Part shown: positions 45,501 through 56,518 of the stretch, piece after piece
How the letters are laid out: each line of letters starts with the position of its first letter
Numbering within the stretch: position 1 is the first letter of the stretch
Assembly (NCBI GenBank): GCA_951802195.1
Contig: OX637627.1
Span: forward strand, 248,001 to 312,000
From: Tausonia pullulans
Taxonomy: Eukaryota > Basidiomycota > Tremellomycetes > Cystofilobasidiales > Mrakiaceae
Direction: 5' to 3'
Length of the DNA: 64,000 nucleotides
Program-made: the position numbers and the translations under genes
Notes under the pieces: model-generated
Seen by the model: the letters and a program-made list of their open reading frames with translations, nothing else
Told to the model about the DNA's origin: nothing
Database searches by the model: none

Positions 45501-46717
45501 CTTCGTCAGCAAAGGGACTCGATGAAGTTGAGAGGTCTTCGGACGCACCTGTCCCAGAGCTTCTCGGACGACTTGAAGGGGACCATGAACTCGAGACCGA
45601 GTCCCTTGATGAAGTCTTTGTTTGAGTCGCCGTCAAAAATGAAATAGTGGACGATCCGTAGTTCGGATCCACCAGCGCCAACGCTATCAAACGATTGCAC
45701 ATCAGCAAGCACGCTGCATGAGAGCTAGAGAAAAGTTCACTCACATGAGACGGGCAGTGAATGGTAGCCACGGGGCGTGGTCCGAGTTCTGAGGGTTATA
45801 CTTTCCAGTGACTTTGACGACAGCGCGGACCTGAAAAGAAGAGAGGGAAAACATTCAGCGAAAGAGCCATAATCGGAGGGGCTGTGCGCGCCGAAACTCA
45901 CAGGCCCACTCTTCTCGACCTCAACCTTCTCAATATTGCCGTAAGCTTGGGTGATGTTCGGAGCGGAGAGACCATCGACATTGTCGGGCTTGTCTTGAAA
46001 TTGTAGGACGAGACGTCCAGCGAGGGCTTTGTCGACCCCGTCGAGGGAGAGCGAGGCGAAGAGGTCGCTTCCGGAGGTGTTCAAGACGGCCCTGAAGTTC
46101 CCTGTCGCAATGACGACGGACGCCGCGACGTTCTCGACAGTCACTGGGTACTGAGGCTCGATCGGTGTGCCGACAGTAAGCGTGAGCTGGAATGAAGAGG
46201 CTTTGGGTCAACGATGCGACTCTAGGACAGGAGATCTCTCGTTCAGCCGCCGCCGACACACCTTGTCCGAGAGTCCAGAGTTGGGAGGGATTGAGTGACC
46301 AGACCATTTGAGTGATCCGTCCGGCCAGTAGGCCAGAGGTGCCGACTGGACGGGGACACCTTTTCCCTCTGCGTCCGTGAGAGCGAAGGAAGTGGACCTG
46401 CAGGACATCAATGGCGTGAGTTCAGACAGGGAATTGCAAGCTAAAATGACTGTCATCTTGACTGACTTGAAGACTTGTCCTTGGGGCCAGGGTGCTCCCA
46501 ACTCTGTGGTATGAGAGTTGAAGGAAGGCTTGCCCTCAAGCCTGTATACCCGAGCAAGAGAGCCAGTAGGTGAAAAAAACATGTCATGATAAAGGGAACG
46601 TGTGGCGGCGGAGTTGACGAAACAAGTCAGCCACAGGATCTTCTCTCTTGCGTTTCTTCTCATCCGACGACGGAAGGCGAAGACGCACCAGTGAAAGTCA
46701 ATTCCAGAGGAAGACAT
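42522..46717 (-). CDS. exo-rhamnogalacturonan lyase-like protein (PL26 / YetA-like), apparently without signal peptide
   Basis: Family members cleave rhamnogalacturonan oligosaccharides from pectin by beta-elimination. Large multi-exon gene. Exon 1 encodes MSSSGIDFHW and is spliced to LEGKPSFNSHTTELGAPWPQ, so the enzyme domain begins almost at the N-terminus and no signal peptide is seen. Characteristic blocks: SFALTDAEGKGVPVQSAPLA, YWPDGSLKWSGHSIP, LFASLSLDGVDKALAGRLVL, IVHYFIFDGDSNKDFIKGLG, DYGCWLKHAGRGSRAAGLGY, then the alpha/alpha-barrel with KWYGFWDFGDVMHTYD, RHTWRYDVGGYAWDNAELGT, WLWFSFLRTGRADLY, HNVVHWGDGAKEARVAGSHL and EENTSESFTASYHLTMLFGG. The C-terminus has a Gln-rich stretch and ends WGKIKRMLGI. 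Activity is inferred from resemblance to YetA-like/PcRGLX proteins. Confidence 0.78.
43098..43120. repeat. 9-bp tandem repeat in a PL26 intron
   Basis: Unit GTCAAGTCA, two full copies plus GTCAA, inside an intron of the lyase gene. Confidence 0.8.
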
Positions 46718-47259
46718 GATCCAATTTTGATAGGGAGGATCGGGTGAGGGAGGGGTTGTTGTTGGAGGAAAACAACATGCTGAGCGGTCCTGAAGTGATC
46801 TCCTCCTGCATCGACGAGCGCTCGTTCGGCGGCGTATTGGACCGAGCGAAGACGCCGAAATCCACTAAGCTACGTCGGGCCGTCAGATCCGCCCCTTGCC
46901 TGTGGTCCAAGGTCACGCGATGGCACGTTGTCAGAGCACACTCCGCGTGGTGAAACTTCTCAGCCTGGAAAGAAGCCACATTCGGGGCGAACAGGAAGAA
47001 GCGATCTTGCGAAGGCGAACGGCGGCGTGCCGGAAATTCTCTTCTGTCCCCCGGCTTGTCGGCCTAATCCGTTCTGAATCAAAACGAGGCGCCAGCAAGT
47101 CCGCTTACATGGAGCAGTGTTGTCTTCTCGCCCAATCTCACGTTGTCTCGGCATTGAGAGAGGAGAAAGAAGCGAGACGCGCTCTTGCTTTACCATCAAC
47201 AAGTCCTCCCCCTTTCCCCCTCGCTTCGTCGCTTTCACCCTCCCTCGATAATATTCAGC
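46718..47259. other. divergent intergenic region, PL26-type lyase / ATG27
   Basis: 540 bp between divergent starts. Motif-free short ORFs only. It should hold both promoters. Confidence 0.5.
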
Positions 47260-48561
47260 ATGCTCTACAGCACCAAGACTTTAACTTTAGTTGCCGCCTC
47301 AGCATCTGCAGGAGTCGCCCTCGCTGGGTCTCAATGCAACGTCCCCATTGATCACCCGAGGTCGCCATCGTTCGATCTGGGTGCCAACTTGCTCTCGACC
47401 AAGCACGAGCTTTCCTACTCGACCCTCACCCCGCCCTCGCTCACTCGGTCCGTCTATGTCTTTGGCGCCTGCGGACGCGGCATCGGCCACGACGGGACCC
47501 TTGAGGATCGCGAGCAGGTGAGGTGCTCTTGCTGTATTGCGGGCAGGTTGAGAGATTCGCCCGGCAATGCGCGTGATCCCCGTTGCGTCTTCGGCCCGAG
47601 GCTGACCCCGAGATGACGGCGGACGTTAACATCTGCGCGCTCAGTGCAGCCCTCATTCGATGATCTGCCTGACCGACATCAACTCTCGTCCTGCGCATCG
47701 GAGCGAGGCAGAGCGTATCGTCAAGGTGGGCCACCCTTCTCACCATTTTCTGCGTCCCTTGCCTTGCAGCTGACCCGTGTCTCTCATTCTACAGGTCGTC
47801 GAAGTTGCCCAGAGTCTCGAGGGCGCCAGGGGCCGGCTCGTCGACGGCGGAGAAGGCGGCGACTACTGTGAGTAAAGCGTTTCTAAATGTCTATTTTTGA
47901 GTGAGCAAAAGAACGTTTACGCTAACACTCGGCCTTGAAACTTAGTGGACATCCTCATCACGATGGGTGGAGAAAAGTATGGTGGGAACCAGCAGAGCAG
48001 CACGCTCGCCATCCGATGTGACGCCGAGGCACCAGAGGTGAGGTCGTGCCGTACTTTAAATCTCGACTTGCTCTCCCTACTGACTCGCAATACCCCCCTT
48101 ACAAGCCCTCGGATCCGACCTTCGTCGGCGTCTCAGGAGACTTCGTCCACTCGTTCCTCTGGCGGACGAAGCACGGCTGCGTCGACTACGCGAAACGGTC
48201 CAGCAACAACGCCGGCTCACTACCATCGTCCGGCAAGGGCAGCCAGCAGCAGCCCGACATCTCGAGCCCGCCGCCTTCGCATGGCGGCGGCGGGGGCTCG
48301 GGAGGCGGAGGAGCAGAAGCCCTCTCCATTGCGCTCATCGTCCTCGGTGTATTTCTCGGTGGCGTCGTCGTTATCGTCGTCTCCCGCCTATGCTTCCGGA
48401 TCGGAAGGGGCAAGTATCACTGGATTGGCTCGCCTCGGAGTGGTGGTGTCGCCGGCGGGCCCAAGAAGTTCCCTCGAGTCAAGTATATCGTCTTTGACGA
48501 TGCGGATGAAGCTGAGGATGGCAACAGGGGGCCTGCGACGCCGAGGACGCCGCTGCTTTGA
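47260..48561 (+). CDS. ATG27: autophagy-related protein 27 (Atg27, type I membrane protein)
   Basis: Single-pass membrane protein that helps Atg9 traffic to the phagophore assembly site. Five exons: 47260-47517, 47645-47725, about 47794-47867, 47946-48037 and 48106-48561. It starts with a signal peptide (MLYSTKTLTLVAASASAGVA, then LAGSQ). The luminal mannose-6-phosphate-receptor-like domain carries Cys in QCNVPIDHP, VFGACGRGIG, CSPHSMICLTDI, LAIRCDAEAPE and KHGCVDYAK, with LDILITMGGEKYGGNQQSST in between. A Gly/Ser-rich juxtamembrane stretch follows, then a transmembrane segment (ALSIALIVLGVFLGGVVVIV). The cytosolic tail has KKFPRVKYIVFDDADE and ends TPRTPLL. The topology and cysteine pattern fit Atg27. 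The exact edge of exon 3 is certain to about one base. Confidence 0.88.
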
Positions 48562-48695
48562 TTGGGTGAGATCTTGGTCATGCTTTGAATTATGTCCAGT
48601 CTTGGTATTGTATGAACTCTTGAGATGTGGTTACGGAACGTAATCGCCGCCAGACAACAAATAAGCCAGCAATTCCATGTGATTTTAGATCCAAA

Positions 48696-50477
48696 CTAGT
48701 CCTTCTTGCCGTTCACAGCCAGGTTTTGAATGACCCTCTCCAGCCCATAAACGAGCCTGAGGAGCTTCATCTCCTCCTCCTTAAGACCGACCCGCCTTCC
48801 CATTCGAAGCACGCTTCCGACGGTGACTTCAATCTCGAGCGGACGGCCGGTTTCGAGGTCGACGAGCGCAGAAGGCTTATGGCGACCGCCGACGCGGTGG
48901 CGGAAGTCGATCGTGCCTTGGTAGATGTTGTGAGCGAAGTTGTCCGGGAGGGGAAGGTTGGCCGCTCGGCCAATGGCTTCAACTTCCTCGCACTTTGGTA
49001 CGTGAAGAGGGATGTTAGCGGTAAACATTGAGAGTGACGATGACGGACAACGCACGAATTCGAGAATGCTCGGTCCGACTGCTTCGAGCGCGGGGAGGAA
49101 GTCGATGAGGGGCGCACGAACGAGGCATGCGAGCTTGACAAGGGTAATTGCGTCAGATGGCGGCCCTGAGATGCATGGCGGCGCGAGAAACTCACCGAAG
49201 CCCAGCAGCAATTCCCTGGAGAGTCGAAACTCATGTCAGCATATATTCGGCCGTCTTGATGAAGAGTGACTCACAGCAGTTCTTCTTGAAGCGAACTAAA
49301 GAGACAAAGAATCGTCAGCCTCAGGCGCTCAAGGGGAAAGAAAACTGGCGTCGAGACTCACCAAGCTCCATGTCCGACTCGAGCTGGACACTTCCAGAGC
49401 CAGCCTTGAGGATCTCAGCGAATTGAGCGAGGTGCGCCGTCTGCTTCTCCGTCGGCACCGGGGGAGAGTGGTCGGCCGGACGCGACGCCTGAGGAGGCTG
49501 GTAGACGCCGATCTCGAGGCGCTCGGTGTTCTCAAAGAGAACCTCGTCACGGGCGTTGACCAGGCTAGGAAAGCAGGTCAGCTTGGGCTGCTGTCGAAGC
49601 GAAACAAGACGTCTGCTTACTTGGTCGAGATGTAGCAGACCGAGGTCAGGATCGTAGCGTCAATCTCACGCGTCGCGGCGTAGAGACCCTCCTCGATGCC
49701 GAGACCGTTCTACTCAGGGAGACATGTAATTTAGCGGGAGATTGAGACAGGGAAATGACGAGGAAACTCGCCTGAATAAGCAGGAAGCAGTCCGACTTGC
49801 CGGCCTTGATGATCGGCTCAACGAGCTTCTCCGTCGGCGCAACGTCCGGAAGCGACTTGGTCGTGATGACGACAAACGCGTACGAAGTGTCAGCCGCCTC
49901 CTCAATCGTGCGAACGACTGGGAAGAGAAGGGTTGTAGAGGTATGCAGGAGTCAGGCTAAAGGGGCACGTCGTCGGCGTCACGCGAAGGGCAGAGCAACA
50001 CAAAGGACTGACGACGGTGAGGTTTGTACGGCGGGATCTCGCCAAACTTGGCCGAGGTTATCTTGATACCATGATCTTGGATGAGGCTACAAAGCCGAGA
50101 TACCTGCGAGTCAGCCACCAGCCGCCCAACGCAAGGCGCGCGACGTAGATTGGCTCACTCATAGTTTCCACGAGCGACGGCAGTAACACGAGCCTTTCCG
50201 CTCTGTTTAAAACGTTGAAGAAGAGGACCAGTTCCCCAGCGATTGAAGATGTCAGCCGGGACGCCCTGATCAACGCGACTATCCACACAGCCCAAGGATA
50301 CATGCGCGGCCGAGCTCTGTCTGCTTTGAGCGGTCTGTTCATATCGCTGCACGCCTTCGCTCGTCTGTTTGTGTGAGATCATCTTCCAGGACGACGCACC
50401 TTCTCGAGCATGTAGGCGTAGATGACCCCGACGGCGCCAAAGCCGACGAGGAGGATGTCGACAACGGGTTCAGACAT
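48696..50477 (-). CDS. ketopantoate reductase family protein (ApbA/PanE)
   Basis: NADPH-dependent 2-dehydropantoate 2-reductase family. The start MSEPVVDILLVGFGAVGVIY carries the Rossmann GxGxxG motif at residues 12-17. Exon 1 (50477-50402) is followed by SGKARVTAVARGNYE, then GIKITSAKFGEIPPYKPHR, VVRTIEEAADTSYAFVVITT, NGLGIEEGLYAATREIDAT and LTSVCYISTKL-V, the classical KPR N-domain with its conserved NGLG loop. The C-domain contains ELVRFKKNCWN near the catalytic-lysine region, LSMFTANIPLHVPKCEEVE, LPDNFAHNIYQGTIDFRHRV, HKPSALVDLETGRPLEIEVT and the end VIQNLAVNGKKD. HKPSALVDLETGRPLEIE fits the KPR motif KPSMLQDxxxGRxTEID. Fungi carry several paralogues, so a pantothenate role is not certain. 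Confidence 0.86.
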
Positions 50478-51149
50478 GGTATGAGGTGAGTGGATGGGAA
50501 AGGAAGGGTGAAGGAGATGAAGCAAGAGGGAGGTCAAGAGCCTGCTGAATGGGAAAGAGCAAGTGCGAGTAGATGGAGGTTGAGGGCGAGAGAGCAGATG
50601 CAGAAGGGTGAAGGAAAGAGCCTTCCCCCTTGATTTCAACGAGTCCGTTGACCGGAGCCGCATGCGAAGGCGTCTCTCGGACAAGTCCGAAAACGCTGAA
50701 GAGCAACAGGCCGCCCAACGATACCCTAACGCGACAGACAGAGATACGTTGGGGGAGGCGGTCCGAAGGGATGAGAGATTATGATCCTCATGACATCTGC
50801 TAAGGATGTTATCAATTGAGGGTGAGGTGATCAACAGAAAGCCCTGGCCGGCTCGCGCGCTCCTGAGAATATCGGCCTTCTTAGCGAAAGAAAACGGTGG
50901 CCATCAGTCGTACTCCGCCTTCGCTTTCCTCCCTCTGCTATCCAGAGACCTCTATAGTCCGGCCTCGGCGATGCAATGTCATGACTAACGGAAGGACGCG
51001 TGGCCCCGTGCCGGCGAAGGACACAATCGGCTCGGTCGCCCGGGGGACCAACCAAGCCCAGATCGATTCCAACGAAGCATGACCTCCACCTGGGTTCTCT
51101 CTCCTTGAACCACATCCACCCACCCATTCATTCACCTATACATTCAGCC
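50478..51149. other. divergent intergenic region, KPR-like gene / alpha-beta hydrolase
   Basis: 670 bp between divergent starts. No motif-bearing ORF. It probably contains both promoters. Confidence 0.5.
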
Positions 51150-53200
51150 ATGACCACCTCTGCCCCCTCACTTAGCCTCCCCGATGAGCGCCATCCGCTC
51201 AGCCCGCCGACGGATGACATCCTACCAACGTCAGCTCTGCCCGCGTACGCCCCGTTTATCGACCCGCCGGTCCTCCGACCCTTGGCCTGACGTTCCTCAC
51301 CCGCTCGCCGCCAGCTCCAAATCGATACCCACAACCTTTAGCGCTTCACTCTCCGCCTGGTGGAAGCATGAGTCAGAAACCGAGATGAAGGTGGCCGAGG
51401 AGAGGCTTCTCCGGAGGGTACCCAGCTTTCTGCCGTCCGCTCTTACACCCGATCCCACACCCTCGCCCGAAGCGCCAAATCCTCTGGTCGCTCGTTCGTT
51501 CCAGACAATCCTCGGCGAGTCCGTCACATCCGGGGTCTCGCCGGCGAACTCATCCACGAGGCTGCCGGTCGCGTCATCTCTCAAGGGCAAGTGCGGCCCC
51601 GCCGCCTCGCCGAGGTACCTCAACGGCCTATCGTTCTACACGGCCGGCAAAGGCGGGACCAAACAGTCGGGGAGCAAGAGTGTGAACGTGTGAGTACTGG
51701 TGTTGCTTGGCCAGGAGGCGGTAACTCGCAGTCCATGGCGACGTCCTGTGGATGCCGACGTTCTACAGCCCGGCCTGTCAATTCGGACTGACTCAAACCT
51801 GCCTTTCCACGAATTGCTATCAGGCTCCTACACGGCTACGGTGCTGCTCTTGGTTTCTTTTTTTTGAACCTACAAGCGTTTGGGGAGGCATCGTCCCTCG
51901 GCGGTCGCCGGGCCTGTCAGTGCCTTGACCGTGGTTTTGTGTGGCTCGCTCGAAGGATATCTCCCGCTGACTCGCTTATCGACCTGCACTAGACGCTCTT
52001 GACTGGCTCGGAATGGGTCTGTCGGCGAGGCCGTCTCCAAAGGCGTTTGATCCTCCTCCTGGGGTGAAGGAGACGGTCCAGGAGCGTGTCGCTCGCGCCG
52101 AAGATGTACGTCCGGTGCTGCTTAAATGATCTTTGATCAGTGGTTGACCAAGTTACTGTATCTTCTTAGTTCTTCATTGATAGCCTCGAAGAATGGCGCA
52201 AGATTAATGGGCACGAGAAGATGACGCTCATTGGACATTCTCTGGGTGGCTATCTATCGACTGGTGAGTCGATTACTCATGCCTTCTTGTTCTCACCCGA
52301 CTGACATGCTCTCTTTATGCTAGCCTACTCTCTCAAGTACCCCTCGCGCGTCGACCGCCTCATCCTCATTTCTCCGGCTGGCGTCCCCAACAACTCCAAC
52401 CCAGTGCCTGACCCCGCCGACGCCGCCGCCGCTGCTGCATCCGCTGCATCCGCCGAAGTGAGCGAGCCCCGCTCTGTGACCCAGGAGGGAAACCCCATGA
52501 CAGCGCAACAGGCGGCCGCGAGTGCGAGGAAGGACGCACAAATGACGACGACTAAGGCCAACTCGGCGAAAGAGGCGCCGCCGTCGCGGCCTCGACTGCG
52601 GGCGTTTTTCGGATGGGCGTGGGAGAAGGGATGGTCTCCCTTTGGTGTGCTTCGAGGAATCGGACCGTTTGGACCCAAGCTCGTCGGAGTTTATTCGACG
52701 CGGAGGTTTGAGGGTCTCAGCGAGGAGGATGTCAAGGACATGCAGTGAGCAGCAACATTCCGCGACAATGCTATTTGTTGGCTGACTGTTGGCGCCCCTC
52801 AGTGCTTACATCTACTCGACGTCGGTCGCCAAGGGCTCGGGAGAGTACTGCATCAGCCACATTCTCGCCCCCGGGGCGTACGCACGGATGCCCCTCTGCC
52901 AGCGGATGGACAACATCAAGGTGTCAGTATCGCCCCACGCTGTTCTCTCGCGGGATTTTGGCCCACTGTTCTGACCCTTTCCTCTGTTTGCGACCAAACA
53001 GCCCTGTCTCATTCGTCTACGGCGATAAGGACTGGATGGATTACAGAGGCGGCCTCGAGGCGTGCAAGCGGATGAAGGCTGCGGGGAACCACAATGTTGA
53101 GACCATCATCGTCGAGAACGCGGGTCATCACGTCTATCTCGACAACCCGAGAAAGATGAACGACCTGCTGCTTGAATGGCTGTCTCCGATGAAGCCTTGA
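51150..53200 (+). CDS. alpha/beta hydrolase of the ABHD4/5-Cld1/Ict1 group
   Basis: Lipid-acting hydrolase family; fungal members include the cardiolipin phospholipase Cld1 and the acyltransferase Ict1. Exon 1 is 51150-51244; it is spliced to 51315-51689, which gives [19 protein letters not shown]. The fold follows: [19 protein letters not shown] (oxyanion region), [27 protein letters not shown], the nucleophile elbow [45 protein letters not shown] (acid) and [16 protein letters not shown] (catalytic His with the HxxxxD signature). A serine is present in GHSLGG, unlike catalytically dead ABHD5. About 65 residues of Ala/Ser/Glu-rich low-complexity sequence are inserted after SPAGVPN (from 52390). 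The C-terminus is [10 protein letters not shown]. Substrate is inferred only to group level. Confidence 0.87.
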
Positions 53201-53911
53201 GGAGAGAACGACGCTACCCTGTGTACATGTGTACATTTCCTTGATAGATTTCCCTTTCCCTTCGTAGCGATGTTGGTTTCTTGCTACAATTCACTCTCTC
53301 TGTCTCGAATTTGATACCTTATTGGGGCTGCTGACACCGATACGCAACTTAAGCATGTCTCGCTCTGCATCGCACGCGATGTCTTGCACGATGGACTGGT
53401 CGATATCGATGTTGACGCAAAGGGAGCGCGAGATTTATCCCCGGCCGGTCTGGACAGGATGATAAATGGGAAGCATTCAGCAGCAAGCTCGATCAAATGT
53501 TTAAATTAGTAAACGACCGAGACTCACAAGCCGGAAGTCGACATGATGGAGGCGGAATGGTGGCCATCGAGAGGACGAGAGCTCTCGCCTCTGGCCTGGC
53601 CCTCGTTTCCCGCATGTGCGAGTAGTGCGTCCCTAGTTGCCTTCTGCAGCCCAGCCTCCCTTTGTCCTCTGTGGTTTAGTTGAGTTGGGAGATCAATTCT
53701 CCCTAAGTTTTAGAATAAGAGCTTAGCACTCGTGCTTTTCAATTGTTACTTCAAGTCTTCTCTCTCGATGAATAAAGTGAACAGCGCGAGAAGGAAGAGC
53801 TAGTCACGGTGCAGCTGAGCCCGCTCCAGTCCAGATCTCCCAGCTGTCTAACTTCTCGCCTGCAGTTTTGTCGCAGCAGCGATACAAACTTATCAGAATT
53901 TCATATCCATT
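53201..53911. other. convergent 3' intergenic region, hydrolase / SAP18
   Basis: 710 bp between convergent stops, relatively AT-rich around 53690-53790. Nothing coding was seen. Confidence 0.5.
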
Positions 53912-55070
53912 TCACCGCCTCGGCTCGTAGCTCGGCGAGCGCCTCGTGCTCCAACCCCTCCTCGGTGGGCTATCACTCCGGTCTCGTCCCCTCGTCGTCG
54001 GCGGAAGATCCCGCTGGAATCCTCCTCCCCCTCCTCCTCCTCCTCCTCCTCCTCCCCCGAGGCCACCTCGTCCACCGGGACCTCCATAACCAGGCCCAGC
54101 CCGACCTCGCATGGAGAAGCCACTCTCCTCTCGCCCACTGAAGCCTCCCCGCCCCGGCAGAGGAACGATGCCACCCCGTCCGCCTCCTCGGGCCCAAGCA
54201 CCACCGCTGGACCCCAGGTGTGACCCCGCTCCGTTCGAGTGGCGGTCGTCCCAGCCGAAGCTGCTGTTGTTGCCACCGATAGCGGCTGTGCGTGCGTTGG
54301 AGTACACGCGAGTGGCCGCTGGGTCGGGGAAGGTGGCTGGGACAACGGAGGCCGGGAGACCTTGGATTGAGAGGAGAAGAAGGGATCCCGGGGTAAAGAG
54401 AAGCTCGGAGAAAGTCCTGTAAAAGGAAAACGAGGGACGCAAGAAAAAGGGAGATGAACGCACGCGGATGAACGCGACGGTCAGTAAGGGACTGTGATAT
54501 CTACGTCTAATGAGAGCGATCAATTTGCTGAGGCTTCACGGACCTGTCATCTTCCGTCGAGCGAGTAGAGAGACCCCTGAGAGGGATGGTGCCGAGCTCT
54601 GAAAAGAAATAGCTCGATCAGCAAGGATGTCCTTCAGGCGCGTCGAGTGACGCGGCTCACCCTTTGAGTTATATATCGATCCGCGACCAGGGGCAGCCCA
54701 GACCATCCTTATTAAATGCATCGAGGATGAGAAATCATACGCATACAGATCTTCAGCAAGACAGAAGTGCTCACTTGAAGGCGAAGCGCGCCGAGGGATT
54801 CCTCAAAGCAGGCGGAAGTAGGCCGACGAGCGAGCCAGTGACATCGGCTAGTGTTGTGTCCTCGAAAGCGTAGACCTGGAACTCGTCCTCCGTGGGAATT
54901 TCATCCGTCTCGAAAAGCCGAATAGAGTGGAAGGTGGCCGTCTTGGCGAAGCTGAAAAGGCCAAGGTTATCAGCTGAGGCGTGTTTGTCCCGCCCGGCGA
55001 TAGCAACTCACACTCGAATGCAGAACGGGGCGACGGCGGCTTTGGCCTCGGGCATAGCAACGTCGTCCAT
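53912..55070 (-). CDS. SAP18: Sin3-associated polypeptide p18 (SAP18) with RGG tail
   Basis: Ubiquitin-fold adaptor of the Sin3 histone deacetylase complex and, in animals, of the ASAP splicing complex. The start MDDVAMPEAKAAVAPFCIRV is spliced to SFAKTATFHSIRLFETDEIP, then EDEFQVYAFEDTTLADVTGS and LVGLLPACFEESLGALRLQ. The fold continues through IRMVWAAPGRGSIYNSK, ELGTIPLRGLSTRSTEDD and FTPGSLLLLSIQGLPA. This reproduces the SAP18 order, including the LKELTSLVKEVYP-like helix and the YL-I end strand. The C-terminal about 130 residues are Gly/Arg-rich: SSGGAWARGGGRGGIV, GRGGLGGGGGGGG, then SDSPPRRGWSTRRSPSY. Such an RGG/SR tail is an RNA-binding and methylation-prone extension. Five or six exons. 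Confidence 0.82.
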
Positions 55071-55415
55071 ACTGAAGACGGATAGGGAAGAAGGGTGCCG
55101 AGGGGAGAAGTGAAGGCGAAACGTGACGAAGGGGAATGGAAGTTGAGGGCGAGACGCGTGTCCTGGCGTCTTGGACTTCCGTGTGATGCTCGCTCGTTTG
55201 TGACGTTGACAACGAGCAAACAAGAGAAAGAGTCAAACTGTCAGACTGACTTCAAGAAGCTGGTTCTATGAATTCCAGAGAATCATCCTTGACTTTTCAT
55301 GCCAGTGCCGACTCCGGAGGTTGCTTCTCCGAGACATGGATGAGCGCGCGGCTCGACCGCAAGCCAGGATCATTTTGGCGTTCGCATATTGAAATCAAAC
55401 ACAATTCATGATCGC
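55071..55415 (-). other. short intergenic region between UCH and SAP18
   Basis: 345 bp separating the UCH stop from the SAP18 start on the same strand. It must hold the SAP18 promoter. No motif is singled out. Confidence 0.45.
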
Positions 55416-56518
55416 TCAGTCGTCATCCTTCTGGACGGGAGCCAGTGCCATGAGGGAGAACAGTTCCGACTCCGGCTCGGCAGCCATGTAGACCTCTTTG
55501 ACGACCCTCGCCGTGTCGGCCAAAAGGTCTTCCGAAAGCCCACGGTCGAGAGGACCGGAGCGTCCACCGTCGAGCTCAATGAGATGCGACCGGCCGTCTG
55601 GACCTTTGCCGAGGACGAAGGCAACAAAGTGGAGATCTGGAGGAGGTTGCGCAGCATGGTGAACGTCGGCACGGTGTCAAGAGAGCAGTTCGGAGTTTCT
55701 AATGAAATTCACCGGTGTCGGCGTCCTCTTCACGCAGAAGGGTCTGACCGCTTGACGAAGCTGACTTGTGAGCCTGAGCGAGCAGGTCGGATGACGAGAG
55801 GAGCCGAGTACGCTCCTCAGGTGAGACCTCTACGGGGTTACGTCGAACAGATGTCAGCCAGAATTATACATGCTCGTCAGACTAGATATGTACACACTCC
55901 TGCACTGCTCAAAGAAGACAGCGAGAGGGGAGGTGGCCGGGATCGAGAGGCCGGCGTTGGCGAGAGCGTGCAAGAGACCCATCGTTCCACACGCATTCCC
56001 GACCTGATGGGCGAAATCAGCAAAATGAGATATGGAACTTTGAAGACATAAAGGCTCCTATAGCGGGTACATCTGGGCAAAAGTGGAAGCCTGACAATGG
56101 GAAGCAGGTCGCTAGCCGAATATTACCGCAACACGCTCACCGCTCTTCTTTCTCGACTTCGCACAATTGAACGAGACTCACCGTCTGCGGAATCCATAAC
56201 GTCTCAGTCTCTCCAACTTCACAAGGGAGAATGCTGCCCTCCTTCTTCTCTTCGGCCTTGCGAATCTCCGAGAGCTTGCCTGCACAGGGAAAGAGGAGGA
56301 GCACGGCCTTCACGGGTGCAGGCACGAACGCCAGGAGATCAGGGTCGAGGCCGTAGATATCGGTGAAGGTGTACTCGTCGTTGGAAAAGCCAAGTGCCTC
56401 AGCGTACGAGGCAAAGACTGCAAGTTGGGATGGAGACCAGGGTCAGCCACACTGCAGAGGGAGGAGATCGTCGGTGAAACCGACCTTGCGGGTTGCTTTC
56501 AAGAGGGATCCACTTCAT
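55416..56518 (-). CDS. YUH1: ubiquitin carboxyl-terminal hydrolase, UCH/Yuh1 family (peptidase C12)
   Basis: Cysteine protease that removes small adducts from the C-terminus of ubiquitin (and Nedd8/Rub1). The start MKWIPLESNPQ is joined to VFASYAEALGFSNDEYTFTD, IYGLDPDLLAFVPAPVKAVL and LLFPCAGKLSEIRKAEEKK. Exon 3 carries the catalytic cysteine: QT-VGNACGTMGLLHALANAG. A later exon reads VSPEERTRLLSSSDLLAQAH, the crossover loop. The catalytic His is in DLHFVAFVLGKGPDGRSH and the Asp in LIELDGGRSGP. The C-terminus is AEPESELFSLMALAP-VQKDDD. All three catalytic residues are present. Plus-strand frames across this gene are antisense shadows. Confidence 0.93.

Noticed and set aside
55389-56051. 220-codon plus-strand frame
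   Set aside because: Antisense to the UCH exons containing the catalytic His and Asp blocks and the Cys exon.
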